The position numbers and the translations under genes were made by a program. DNA of 64,000 bases from Halorientalis marina (lineage in GTDB: Archaea; Halobacteriota; Halobacteria; Halobacteriales; Haloarculaceae). The notes beneath the pieces were generated by a model. It ran no database searches and had not been told where the DNA came from. It saw nothing but the letters and a program-made list of their open reading frames with translations. The number at the start of each line of letters is the position of its first letter. The first letter of the stretch is position 1. Location of the stretch: the NCBI RefSeq assembly GCF_023028345.1, contig NZ_CP095487.1, positions 434,001 to 498,000 of the forward strand, given 5' to 3'. Below, one piece after another: positions 17,086 to 25,724 of this stretch.

Positions 17086-18393
17086 GTGCGACGACGCCTC
17101 GCCCTCCTCGCGCTCGCGGCGGTCTGCCTGCTCGCCGGCTGTAACGCCTTCCTCGGCGGGGAGCGACCCGACCCGGCGAGCGACCAGCTGGGCTGGGAGA
17201 ACGGGACCTGGCACGACGACCCCCTCCAGGTGACGACCGAGGACGGGCTGAACGCGAGCGAGCGCGCGGCCGTCGTCGCGCGGACGATGGCACGCGTCGA
17301 GGAGATCCGCGGCCTGGAGTTCGAGGAACCGGTGCCGGTGACGGTCATCTCCCGGGCCGAGTACCGCCGGAACAACTCCGACTCGGGGAACGGCGGCGCC
17401 TACGGCGAGTGGAACAACCAGGTCTGGGAGGCCCTCTTCCTCGTCGGCGAGGACCGGAACGTCTCCGCGGCGTTCGACTCGACGCTCGGGTCGTCCGTCC
17501 AGGGCTACTACTCGCCGAGCAAGGACGAGATCGTGATCGTCAGTGACGCCGAGACGCCGACCATCGACCGAACGACGCTGGCACACGAACTCGTCCACGC
17601 GCTCCAGGACCAGCACTACGGCCTCGGCGGCAACCCCGAGTTCCAGGACACCCAGCTCGCCCACCGGGGCGTCACGGAGGGCGACGCGACCTACGTCCAG
17701 AAACTGTACGAACGCCGCTGTGGCGACCGCTGGCGCTGTCTCGACCGCCCGGATCGGACGACCGCCGGGACGGACAGCGACTTCGACCGTGGCGTGTTCG
17801 TCGCCCTCTATGCCCCCTACGCCGCCGGGCCGCGGTTCGTCGCCGAGCGTCAGCAGGCCGAGGGCTGGGACGCCGTGGACCGCCTCTACGAGCGATACCC
17901 CAACAGCACGGAACAGCTCATCCACCCCGAGAAGTATCCCGACGAGGCCCCGGTCGACGTGTCGATCCCGGACCGCTCGAACGGGCAGTGGGAGCGGTTC
18001 GACCTCCAGCGGCCGGCCCACGACGTGGTCGGTGAGGCCTCCATCTACGCCATGCTCCGGGCGACCGGCCAGGCCGACGACGGCGCCCCCTACGAGTACG
18101 AGCATCCCCTCTCCTCGGGGTGGGGCGGCGACCGCATCGTCCCTTACCGGGACGGCGACCGCTTCGGCTACGTCTGGGCCATCGAGTGGGACTCCCGTCG
18201 GGACGCGCGGGACTTCGAGCGGGCTTACCGGGCGGTCCTCGACGAGCGGGCGAGCCGCCAGCCGGGGACGGACACCTACGTCCTGCCCGAGTCCGACCCG
18301 TTCGGCGACGCCTTCCGGGTGACCCGGACGGGCACGCGCGTCCGGATCGTCAACGGGCCGTCCGTCGAATCCCTCGACGGGATTCACGGCTGA
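17086..18393 (+). CDS. Hvo_1808 family surface lipoprotein with HExxH motif
   Basis: This 435-residue protein starts with GTG and has a lipobox LAGC (Cys about residue 19). It contains an intact zinc-protease-type motif LAHELVHALQDQHYGLG (HELVH about residues 167-171) and a downstream TEGDAT that could supply a third ligand (Glu about 199), as in gluzincin-like families. It is likely an extracellular, membrane-anchored metallopeptidase, which is inference because the Hvo_1808 family is uncharacterised. It lies 6 bp after its longer paralogue, so the pair looks like a tandem duplication in one operon. Confidence 0.85.
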   Translation: MRRRLALLALAAVCLLAGCNAFLGGERPDPASDQLGWENGTWHDDPLQVTTEDGLNASERAAVVARTMARVEEIRGLEFEEPVPVTVISRAEYRRNNSDSGNGGAYGEWNNQVWEALFLVGEDRNVSAAFDSTLGSSVQGYYSPSKDEIVIVSDAETPTIDRTTLAHELVHALQDQHYGLGGNPEFQDTQLAHRGVTEGDATYVQKLYERRCGDRWRCLDRPDRTTAGTDSDFDRGVFVALYAPYAAGPRFVAERQQAEGWDAVDRLYERYPNSTEQLIHPEKYPDEAPVDVSIPDRSNGQWERFDLQRPAHDVVGEASIYAMLRATGQADDGAPYEYEHPLSSGWGGDRIVPYRDGDRFGYVWAIEWDSRRDARDFERAYRAVLDERASRQPGTDTYVLPESDPFGDAFRVTRTGTRVRIVNGPSVESLDGIHG

Positions 18394-18491
18394 GTGGGAC
18401 TGTCGGCCGCCGAGCGTGACGGTCGCCGACGCCGAAGCGAGCGACGGCACCGACGGGTAGTTTTTTCGTCGGTGGGGCGGTAGCGACGGTC

Positions 18492-19640
18492 ATGACCGAG
18501 TTCGACATCGTTTCGTCCGAGGCCATCCGAGAGGGTCGCGCGACGGACGCCTACTTCGACCGGACGGTCGAGGCACTGGAGCACGCCGACCGCAACCCCC
18601 ACGTCGTCGCCGAGGTGACCGCGGACCAGTTTCCCGACGGCGAGTTCGAGGTGCTCGCGGGCCTGAACGACACCGCCCGCCTCCTCGAAGGCCTCGATAT
18701 CGACGTCTACGCGCTCCGGGAGGGGCGGCTGTTCGACGGCGGTCCCGTCCTCCGCATCGAGGGCCGCTATCTGGAGTTCGCGGTCTACGAGACCGCGTTG
18801 CTGGGCTTCCTCTCGCACGCCTCCGGCATCGCGACAAACGCGCTGGCGGCCCGCCGGGCCGCGCCGGACTCGCTCGTGATCAGTTTCGGCTCCCGGCACA
18901 CCCATCCCGCCATCGCGGCGGTCGTCGAGCGTGGCGCGATGGTCGGCGGGCTCGACGGTATCTCCAACGTCGCGGCCGGCGAGGTGATCGGCGTGGAAGC
19001 GAGCGGCACGATGCCACACGCGCTCGTAATCTGCTTCGGCCGGGGCAACCAGGAGGACGCCTGGCAGGCGTTCGACGAGGCGGTCGCCGCGGACGTGCCC
19101 CGGGTCGCGCTCTGTGACACCTACTCCGACGAGAAAGACGAGTCGGTCCGGGCCGCCGAAGCCGTCGAGGCACTGGACAGCGTCCGCCTCGACACCACCG
19201 GCTCCCGGCGGGGCGACTTCCGGCACATCATTCGCGAGACCCGCTGGGAACTCGACGCGAAGGGCTTCGAGGACGTGGGCATCTTCGCCTCCGGCGGTCT
19301 CGGCCCCGCCGAAATCCGGGACCTGCGGGACGTGGTCGAGGGGTTCGGCGTCGGCGGTTTCGTCAGCAACGCCGACCCCATCGACTTCGCGCTGGATATC
19401 GTCGAGGTCGAGGGGGAACCGGCCGCGAAGCGAGGGAAACTCTCCGGGACGAAGCAGGCCTACCGGACGCTCGACGGCGGCCACCACGTGGCCCTGGCCG
19501 ACGCCGACGGTCCGGCCGACGGCGAGCCCCTGCTGGAACCGCTGATCGAGGACGGCGAGATCGTCCGCGAGTTCGACCTCGACGCGGCCGCCGACCGGGC
19601 GCTGGCCGACGCCGAACGGACCGGATTCGGGAGCGAGTGA
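18492..19640 (+). CDS. pncB: Nicotinate phosphoribosyltransferase
   Basis: This 382-residue protein matches archaeal nicotinate phosphoribosyltransferase of the shorter type, which makes nicotinate mononucleotide in NAD salvage. Conserved motifs include GSRHTHPAIA near residue 137, VRLDTTGSRRGDFRHI near residue 231, and the PRPP-binding ASGGLGPAEI near residue 267. The length is standard. It stands alone on the plus strand with a 98-bp upstream gap. The isochorismatase-family hydrolase at 14725-15294 may feed it with nicotinate. Confidence 0.9.
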   Translation: MTEFDIVSSEAIREGRATDAYFDRTVEALEHADRNPHVVAEVTADQFPDGEFEVLAGLNDTARLLEGLDIDVYALREGRLFDGGPVLRIEGRYLEFAVYETALLGFLSHASGIATNALAARRAAPDSLVISFGSRHTHPAIAAVVERGAMVGGLDGISNVAAGEVIGVEASGTMPHALVICFGRGNQEDAWQAFDEAVAADVPRVALCDTYSDEKDESVRAAEAVEALDSVRLDTTGSRRGDFRHIIRETRWELDAKGFEDVGIFASGGLGPAEIRDLRDVVEGFGVGGFVSNADPIDFALDIVEVEGEPAAKRGKLSGTKQAYRTLDGGHHVALADADGPADGEPLLEPLIEDGEIVREFDLDAAADRALADAERTGFGSE

Positions 19641-19776
19641 GCGGACCGGGTTTCCGGTCGAATGAGCGGACCGGCCCGGATCGGTCACCGGGTCTACTTC
19701 TCCCCGAACCGCGCGCCCCGGCCCGCGGGTCCCGCCGGATGCCTGCCACGCCACTCGCTCGCCGTCGAGCCCGGAT

Positions 19777-19812
19777 TGAACCGAGTTAAATCCAGTTAAA
19801 ACGGCTTAATTC
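19777..19812. promoter_or_regulatory. AT-rich promoter region with inverted repeat
   Basis: An AT-rich patch holds two TTAAA boxes (GAGTTAAA, CAGTTAAA) inside an imperfect inverted repeat, CCGAGTTAA ... CTTAATTCGG. It lies about 85 bp upstream of the secreted acidic protein start at 19894. The arrangement suggests a TATA element covered by an operator. No regulator is identified. Confidence 0.45.
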
Positions 19813-19893
19813 GGGCTGACGCTCCGGAAATTCGGGTTCACGGCTTCCCCCCTTCATGACCCCGGAGTGCCCAGGACCGAGTGGAGTCAGACA

Positions 19894-20472
19894 ATGAACG
19901 CAAGCAAACTCGTCGTGGCCGCACTGGCCGCACTGCTGTTGAGCGCGGGTACCGTGGCGGCCCTGCCGGGCCAGGCCGCGGACGCGGGTGCATCGAACGC
20001 GAACGAACAGGCCGACGCTGCCGAGGCCGCCGAGGAGCGTGACGCCGCGGACGGGAACGCGAGCGACGCCGCGGACGCGAGCGAGAAGAAGCCTGCCGCC
20101 GCCGAGAACGCCGACGAACGCCGTGGCCCGCCCGCGGACCTGCCCGAGCAGGTGCCCGACCACGTCCACGAGATCCACGAGACGATCAATCAGTTCCTCG
20201 ACGGTGACCTCGAGGGCTCGCTCGGTGCCGCTATCAGCGACGTGACGCCGGACGACGACGCTGACAGCGAGGACGCGGACGCCGAGGGCGCCGACAGTGA
20301 GGAGTCCGCTGACGAGGACGCGGACGACGCTGACACCGAGGAAGCCGACGAGGACGCCACCGATGACGAATCCGCTGACGAGGAGTCCGTCGACGACGAG
20401 GAGATGACCGAGGACGAACAGGCCGACGAGGACGCCGAGGAGTCGGCTGACGACGCTGCCGCCGACGCGTAA
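19894..20472 (+). CDS. Secreted acidic low-complexity protein
   Basis: This 192-residue protein has a Sec-type signal peptide (KLVVAALAALLLSAGTVAAL, cleavage near residue 22-26, no lipobox Cys). Most of the mature chain is Asp/Glu/Ala-rich. The only structured-looking part is a short block near residues 75-110 (VPDHVHEIHETINQFLDG). The C-terminal 80 residues are almost wholly acidic. It is probably extracellular; calcium or salt binding is a guess. The ATG at 19894 directly begins the signal peptide. Confidence 0.7.
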   Translation: MNASKLVVAALAALLLSAGTVAALPGQAADAGASNANEQADAAEAAEERDAADGNASDAADASEKKPAAAENADERRGPPADLPEQVPDHVHEIHETINQFLDGDLEGSLGAAISDVTPDDDADSEDADAEGADSEESADEDADDADTEEADEDATDDESADEESVDDEEMTEDEQADEDAEESADDAAADA

Positions 20473-20623
20473 CGACCCCGCCCCCCTGCTGACGCACGAC
20501 ACGACGCGGTTCTTTTCCCTGACCTCACCGGAAAGCGGCGGCGCTGGTCGGTACAGGTGCTCGGGGAGTTCTCATTCTGAGCGGCGGAGTGGCGAGCGAG
20601 ACGTCGAACGCGTGACGACGGGA

Positions 20624-21226
20624 CTAGAGGTCGAGTTCGGCGACGGAGCCGTTGGGTTCGCGCTCGCGGAAGACGCGGCCCTCGAACAGCGTGACCATGG
20701 CGTCGTCCTCCCAGGCGCCGGCGGGGAGGTCGGCGGTCCGGCAGACGCGGTCGAGACACTCGGCGGCCGACCAGTCGTTCTCGACGGGGACGGTCGGGTA
20801 GAGCCAGCCACCCCGGTCGCCCTTCTCGACGGCGACGCCGTGGCGGCCGATCTCCAGATCGGCGAGCGGGTCGTCGGTCAGGACGACGCTGTCGACGATA
20901 CACAGCGAGACACGAAGGTTACCGAGTTCTGCGGCGTCGACACTCGAGCCACAGGAGTCCTCGCCGGCGGCCGCGATGGCGGCGTCGACGATGGCTCGGC
21001 CGAGGTGTTCGCTGTCGTCGTAGGTGCCGGCACAGCCCCGGAGTCGGCCGCGTCCGCGGGTACTCTCCAGTCGGACGAACGCGCCCGTCCGAGCGTAGAA
21101 GGCGTCGCGCATACTCCCGAGCTGCTCGCGCTTGTCGTTTTCTACGAACGTCTCGACGGCGTTCCGGGCGAGTTCGACGGCACGGACGCCGTCGGTCGCC
21201 GAGAGGCTCCCCGCTGTGGCTGTCAT
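20624..21226 (-). CDS. AMMECR1 domain protein
   Basis: This 200-residue protein matches the AMMECR1/TIGR00296 family found in archaea and eukaryotes, with the family's LRGCAGTY motif at about residue 61 and GGWLYPTVPVENDW near residue 141. The molecular function is unsettled. It lies on the opposite strand from the neighbouring rnpB gene, with the two starts divergent over about 120 bp. The ATG at 21226 is the best start because the reading frame upstream crosses the RNase P RNA. Confidence 0.9.
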   Translation of the reverse strand: MTATAGSLSATDGVRAVELARNAVETFVENDKREQLGSMRDAFYARTGAFVRLESTRGRGRLRGCAGTYDDSEHLGRAIVDAAIAAAGEDSCGSSVDAAELGNLRVSLCIVDSVVLTDDPLADLEIGRHGVAVEKGDRGGWLYPTVPVENDWSAAECLDRVCRTADLPAGAWEDDAMVTLFEGRVFREREPNGSVAELDL

Positions 21227-21344
21227 TACCCATTCATAGGCCGGGGAACGTTTGAACGTGTCCCTTCCGAGCTGGCTGGTAGACGGTACCGTGGCACACG
21301 GCCGACCGAACGGCTTAATCCGCGCCGTCGAGTAGCTTCGCCCG

Positions 21345-21776
21345 GCAGAGGGAGCCTGGCTCCCGTGCGCCCAGAGCGCATGAGGAAAGTCCCCCCACCG
21401 TCGGGCAGGTGACCGGGCGCAAGCCCGGAGCGGGAGACCGCTGGCTCTGGAACAGAAACGACACCACTCCGTGGGAGCGATGAGGCGCGCGAACCCCGAC
21501 CGCAAGGGAGGGGGAGTTAACCCGCCGAGCGAAGCGGGGTCCTTCGGGACCCCGATGGCGAGCGGGCCTCGCCCGTGAACCGGGTGGCGACGTAGTCGCC
21601 GCCGACTGCTTGAACGGGCCTCGCCCGTGAACGCCGCCCGCGGAGAACGGATGGAACGGCGAATCCTCACCGGTGCAAGTCCGCGTGCGCTGGTAGCCCG
21701 ACACTGCCCACGTGGGCACCACGCGGACGCTCAGCCGAATGCCGGGCAAACAGAAGGGGGCTTACTCCCCTCAGCC
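21345..21776 (+). ncRNA. rnpB: RNase P RNA
   Basis: This is an archaeal type A RNase P RNA. The universal core is present: GAGGAAAGTCC (CR-I) at 21382-21392 and the distal ACAGAAGGGGGCTTACTCC at 21750-21768. The 5' GAGGGAG at 21348-21354 can pair with CTCCCCTC at 21765-21772 to close helix P1, which sets approximate ends. CGGCTTAATC at 21311-21320 is a fitting promoter element. An 18-nt sequence (CGGGCCTCGCCCGTGAAC) occurs twice inside, at 21563 and 21615. The RNA cleaves 5' leaders from pre-tRNAs. Confidence 0.92.
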
Positions 21777-21830
21777 ACGACTCGTCCAGTAGCCACAACG
21801 GATTTGCTCGTCCGCGACAAGGAACGGGTG

Positions 21831-22814
21831 ATGGAGACGCGTGTCGTCGCGGTCGCGGTCGCCGTCGTCCTCGCCGGCTGTTCGGTCCCGGCGGACCTCT
21901 CCGAGGCAGTCTCCGGCCCCGAAACGCCCGCGTGGGACGAGACGGAACTGGTCGTCGCCCTCTCGGTCGAGACCGACGACTCGTACGCCAGTCACCAGCG
22001 GGCGCTCCGCACGACGCTCGACTACTGGGGGGCAAACGCCGAGCGGTACGCGGGCCACCCCATCGAGTTCCGGCTCGAACCGAACGCCTCGGACCCCGAC
22101 GTGCGCGTCAGCGTCGTCGAGACCGTGACGGGCTGTGGCCGCGAGGATCACACCGCCGGCTGTGCGCCCTACGTCGAGGACCTCCACGTCCACGACCGCC
22201 CCCTCTCCGTGCGGATCCGGGGCGGCTTCGACCGCGCCTCGACCCGGCTGGTCATGAAACACGAGTTCGGCCACGTCCTCGGCCTGGGCCACGACGACGC
22301 CCCCGGCGAAATCATGGGTGAGCGCGCAGTCCTCGCGAGCCAGCCCCGGCCCGACGCGACCGAGCGCGCGCTCCCCTGGAACCGCTCGACGCTGTCGGTG
22401 TACGTCGACGACCGCAATCTCTCGGCCGACGAGCGCGCGACCGTCCGCGACCAGATCGGCCACGCGCTCGACTACTACGCCGACGGCGCCGACGGCACCG
22501 TCCCCGCCAACGTCTCGTTCGTCCGCGTCGACGACCGCTCGGCCGCCGACGTCCGAATCCTGTTTCCCGACCGTGCCTGTGGCGACGCGGCCGGCTCGTG
22601 CAGTCAGCTGTTCGGCCCCGACCCGGACCGCGACGGTGCCCGCGAGCGGTACTCCCGGCTCGTGATTTCGGTCGGAACCGTCGACGACGAGGCCGTCGGC
22701 TGGCACGTCGCCCGCTGGCTCGGGACCGGCTTCGGCCACGACGAGGAAGCCGACCTCCCACCCCCGCTCCGGGACGCCACCTACGAGGAGCGCCGCGGCG
22801 AGTGGTGGGACTGA
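21831..22814 (+). CDS. Metzincin-type lipoprotein metalloprotease
   Basis: This 327-residue protein has a short signal peptide with lipobox LAGC (Cys about residue 17) and a full metzincin zinc motif HEFGHVLGLGH (about residues 144-154), with a candidate Met-turn in EIMGE. It is probably a matrixin-like protease anchored on the outer membrane face. The C-terminal 150 residues contain a second HALDYY block and cysteine pairs (CGDAAGSC) and are unassigned. The ATG at 21831 lies about 55 bp after rnpB, on the same strand. Confidence 0.85.
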   Translation: METRVVAVAVAVVLAGCSVPADLSEAVSGPETPAWDETELVVALSVETDDSYASHQRALRTTLDYWGANAERYAGHPIEFRLEPNASDPDVRVSVVETVTGCGREDHTAGCAPYVEDLHVHDRPLSVRIRGGFDRASTRLVMKHEFGHVLGLGHDDAPGEIMGERAVLASQPRPDATERALPWNRSTLSVYVDDRNLSADERATVRDQIGHALDYYADGADGTVPANVSFVRVDDRSAADVRILFPDRACGDAAGSCSQLFGPDPDRDGARERYSRLVISVGTVDDEAVGWHVARWLGTGFGHDEEADLPPPLRDATYEERRGEWWD

Positions 22815-22910
22815 TCGCCGAAACCGACGCGTAACCGCTGTTCATTCTCCGGATATAATCCAGAAATCGACAGGGGCCTCTCAGGGCTCCGCGGAGCCAG
22901 GCACGCTGAC

Positions 22911-22924
22911 AAAATTATAAATAG
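22911..22924 (+). promoter_or_regulatory. TATA-box promoter of the DoxX gene
   Basis: AAAATTATAAATAG is a clear archaeal TATA element in an otherwise GC-rich sequence. It lies about 27-38 bp upstream of the ATG at 22951, so the transcript would be leaderless or nearly so. Confidence 0.7.
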
Positions 22925-22950
22925 TATGTTATCGAACCGTCGGCTGTGCC

Positions 22951-23517
22951 ATGTCAACAGATACCACTACAAAGCCGATGGACACGGAACTGTTCGGCCG
23001 GTCGGTGTCGTTCGAGTACTCGGAACACTGGCTCGGTTACTCGCTTTTGATCCTCCGGGTCGTGATGGGCTGGGTGCTGTTCCAGGGTGGCATCGTGAAG
23101 GTGCTCGACCCCAGCTGGAGCGCGAGCGGATTCCTGCTCAACGCGATTCCGGAGGGGAACCCGCTGATGGGGTTCTGGTCGATGCTCGCGACCGACTACA
23201 TCGCGATCATCGACCCGCTGAACGCGTGGGGCCTCACGCTGACGGGCCTGTTCCTGATCGCCGGCGCGTTCGTCCGCTGGGTCGCGTTCTGGGGGGCCGT
23301 CATGATGCTGTTCTACTGGCTGGCGGCGCTCCAGGGCGGCCTCATGGCCGGGCTCCCCCTCGCCCACGGCTGGGTCGTCGACGACCACCTGGTCTACGCC
23401 GCGCTCCTGTTCGGTCTCGGCGCGTTCGGGAGCGGGCGCATCCTCGGCGTCGACGCGTACCTCGAAGAGACGGACGTGGTCCAGAACAACCGCTGGCTCC
23501 GGTACTTCCTCGGGTGA
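22951..23517 (+). CDS. DoxX family membrane protein
   Basis: This 188-residue protein has four hydrophobic segments (about residues 26-48, 75-105, 108-130, 142-162) and the DoxX-like pattern LLILRVVMGWVLFQGGIVKVLD near the first helix. DoxX-type proteins include quinone-linked oxidoreductase subunits, but most archaeal members are uncharacterised. The start is supported by a TATA box about 30 bp upstream. Confidence 0.85.
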   Translation: MSTDTTTKPMDTELFGRSVSFEYSEHWLGYSLLILRVVMGWVLFQGGIVKVLDPSWSASGFLLNAIPEGNPLMGFWSMLATDYIAIIDPLNAWGLTLTGLFLIAGAFVRWVAFWGAVMMLFYWLAALQGGLMAGLPLAHGWVVDDHLVYAALLFGLGAFGSGRILGVDAYLEETDVVQNNRWLRYFLG

Positions 23518-23553
23518 GAGCCGGCCCCGCCGTCGCTCCACCCCCCGAACCGG

Positions 23554-23991
23554 TCAGGGCCGCTCGACGCCGACGACCGTCGACACCCGGGCGTTCTCCT
23601 TGAGCTTCAGCCCTGCACCGCCGACCGAGAGGGGCACGCCGTCGAGGTTCCGCACCGTCAGCGTCGGGTGGAACGCGCCCCGCGCCAGCAGTTCGTCGCG
23701 GGTCTGGACCCGGAGGGCCACGTCGTCCGGCGCCGCGACCGTCTCGTTGTACTCAAGCAGGTACTGCCCCGCATCGAGCGTCCACCACTCGTAGTCGTCG
23801 TCCTCGTTGCGCTTCGCCGACGGGTGGGGTTCGGTCTCGGCCGGTTCCAGTTCGCCGCCGCCGAAGTCGACTCGGCCCGGTTCGGTGACCTCGTGGACCG
23901 CGGCGGCCGTCAGGTCCAGCCCGCGGCCCTCGGTCTGGGTCGGTTCGTGGACGATGCCGTCGACGAACGCCGTGAGGTCCGTCCGTGGCAT
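23554..23991 (-). CDS. dCTP deaminase/dUTPase-superfamily protein
   Basis: This 145-residue protein resembles the trimeric dUTPase/dCTP deaminase fold. Matching blocks are DAGQYLLEYNETV (about residues 72-84), LRVQTRDELLARGAFHPTLT (about 92-111) and the C-terminal GGAGLKLKENARVSTVVG. It would help keep dUTP low or make dUMP. The catalytic residues of bacterial Dcd are not obvious to me, so the exact reaction is open. It lies 43 bp after the aminopeptidase stop on the same strand. Confidence 0.7.
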   Translation of the reverse strand: MPRTDLTAFVDGIVHEPTQTEGRGLDLTAAAVHEVTEPGRVDFGGGELEPAETEPHPSAKRNEDDDYEWWTLDAGQYLLEYNETVAAPDDVALRVQTRDELLARGAFHPTLTVRNLDGVPLSVGGAGLKLKENARVSTVVGVERP

Positions 23992-24034
23992 ATGGTCACA
24001 CTCGCCGGACGGAGTGAAAAACCCCCGGCCGTGG

Positions 24035-25129
24035 TCAGTCGTCCTCCCAGACGAACCGGCCGTCCTCCTGGACGACTTCGCCGTCGATTTCGAGCCGCGA
24101 CCCCTCGTTCATCCACCTGATGAGGTCGACGTGCACGGCGCTCTCCGTTCGTTCGTCCTCGTGGCCCGCGGGGAAGTTCGACGCGTAGGCCCGCCCGAGC
24201 GCCAGGTGGACGGTGCCGCCCATCTTCTCGTCGAAGAGGATGTTGTCGGTGACGCGGTCGATGCCGCGGTTCATGCCGACCCCGAGTTCGCCCAGCCGCT
24301 TCGCGCCCGCGTCCGTGTCCAGTACGTCCGCGATCACGTCCGCTCCCTGTTCGGCCGCGAAGTCGACCACCTCGCCGTCCGCGAACTCCAGGCGCACGTC
24401 CCGGACCCGGCGGTCGTTGATGGTCATGGGCACGTCGAAGGTGACCGTCCCCTCGGTCTCGGCGGGGGCGGTGAACACCTCGCCGCTGGGGAGGTTGTGG
24501 GAGTCGTAGGCGACCGAGGCCGCGCTGTTGACCGCCACCCGGTTCTCGACGGACATCGTGAGGTCCGTCCCCTCGCCGACGATCCGGACCTCGCTGCCGT
24601 CGTCCAGCCGGCGCTTGAGCCGCCCCATCTCCCCGGCGAGCGCGTCCCAGTCCCGGAGGACGGCGTCGTAGACGAACTCGCGGTAGGCCGCGTAGGACAT
24701 CCCGGCCTGCTGGGCGAGCGACCGCGTCGGGTGGACCGTCGACACCCAGTCGGTGGCGAGTCGGGCTTCCCGAATCCCTTCGCGGGCGTTCGCGAGTGCC
24801 CGCCGGCGGTCGCTTGGCACGTCCGCGCCGGCGGTCGTGTTGCGGCCCCCGCCCAGCGAGAGGACGCTGTCGGCCTGCTCGTACAGCGCCAGCTGGTACT
24901 CCGGGTCAGGGTCGAACTTGCCGTCGTGGGCGCGGGTGTAGGCCCGCGCGACCTCCGCCGAGTCGTACACCGACAGGAGGTTCGCGCCCCGCTCGCCCAG
25001 TTTCTCGGCGACGGCGACCGCGAGGTCGTGGGCACCCTCCGCCACCCGGAGGACCACGTCGTCGCCCGCCTCGATGCGTGCGCTCCAGTCGACCAGCACC
25101 TCTGCGTGGTCGTGTACGCGCTCGTCCAT
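24035..25129 (-). CDS. M29 family aminopeptidase
   Basis: This 364-residue protein matches the thermophilic M29 metallo-aminopeptidases (AmpS/AmpT). Typical features are an N-terminal half with a possible regulatory role, then metal-ligand regions GEGTDLTMSV (about residue 190), PSGEVFTAPAETEG (about 225) and the C-terminal ELGVGMN and HLALGRAY blocks. It probably trims peptides in the cytoplasm. It is followed on the same strand by the dCTP deaminase-like gene. Confidence 0.9.
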   Translation of the reverse strand: MDERVHDHAEVLVDWSARIEAGDDVVLRVAEGAHDLAVAVAEKLGERGANLLSVYDSAEVARAYTRAHDGKFDPDPEYQLALYEQADSVLSLGGGRNTTAGADVPSDRRRALANAREGIREARLATDWVSTVHPTRSLAQQAGMSYAAYREFVYDAVLRDWDALAGEMGRLKRRLDDGSEVRIVGEGTDLTMSVENRVAVNSAASVAYDSHNLPSGEVFTAPAETEGTVTFDVPMTINDRRVRDVRLEFADGEVVDFAAEQGADVIADVLDTDAGAKRLGELGVGMNRGIDRVTDNILFDEKMGGTVHLALGRAYASNFPAGHEDERTESAVHVDLIRWMNEGSRLEIDGEVVQEDGRFVWEDD

Positions 25130-25166
25130 ACCCGCCTCTCGGCCGGGGTCGACTAAACGCCGGTGG

Positions 25167-25688
25167 TCAGTCCCGCCACTCCCGGGCGAGCAAGCCGTAG
25201 AGGAGCGTGTCGTGGCGCTCGCCGCGGACGTAGTCCTGTTCGCGGAGCCGGCCCTCCTGCTGGAAGCCGAGTTTCTCGATCACCGTCCGGGAGGCGTCGT
25301 TGCCCTCGAACACGCGCGCGACGACCTTGTGCAGGCCGCGGTCGTCGAACGCGTGGTCGAGACAGAGCGCGGTGGCCTCGGTGGCGTACCCCTCGCCCTG
25401 CTCGTCGGGGGCGATCCAGCAGCCGAGTTCGGCGTGGTCGCGCTGCTGCTCGATCCCGAACAGGAAGACGAAGCCGACCGGCGTCCCGTCGCGACAGGGG
25501 AGAAACTGGACGGACGCCTCGTCGTCCTCGACGAAGGCCGCGAGGTCGTCCCGCCCGACCGGTGTCGGTGCGGGCGCGCCCCGACGGACCGCCGGGTCGT
25601 TCCCGTGTTCGAGCAGGAAGTCGTAGTCGTCGGGCGTCACCGTCCGCAGGTCGAGTCGGTCGCCGGCGAGGAACGTCGGCCCGGGCAT
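25167..25688 (-). CDS. GNAT acetyltransferase, RimJ/RimL type
   Basis: This 173-residue protein resembles RimJ/RimL-like N-acetyltransferases, with an LDLRTVTPDDYDFL N-terminal strand, WIAPDEQGEGYATEATALCL as the acetyl-CoA-binding motif A (about residues 92-111), and SRTVIEKLGFQQEGRLRE near the C-terminus. The substrate is unknown. It lies 36 bp downstream of valS on the same strand and may be co-transcribed. Confidence 0.88.
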   Translation of the reverse strand: MPGPTFLAGDRLDLRTVTPDDYDFLLEHGNDPAVRRGAPAPTPVGRDDLAAFVEDDEASVQFLPCRDGTPVGFVFLFGIEQQRDHAELGCWIAPDEQGEGYATEATALCLDHAFDDRGLHKVVARVFEGNDASRTVIEKLGFQQEGRLREQDYVRGERHDTLLYGLLAREWRD

Positions 25689-25724
25689 GGGCTGGCGTTC
25701 GGACCAGCGATGGAAAAAACCGGA

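Noticed and set aside
21627-21830. N-terminal extension of the metzincin protein into rnpB
   Set aside because: The extension is RNase P RNA sequence; the lipobox signal peptide begins at ATG 21831.
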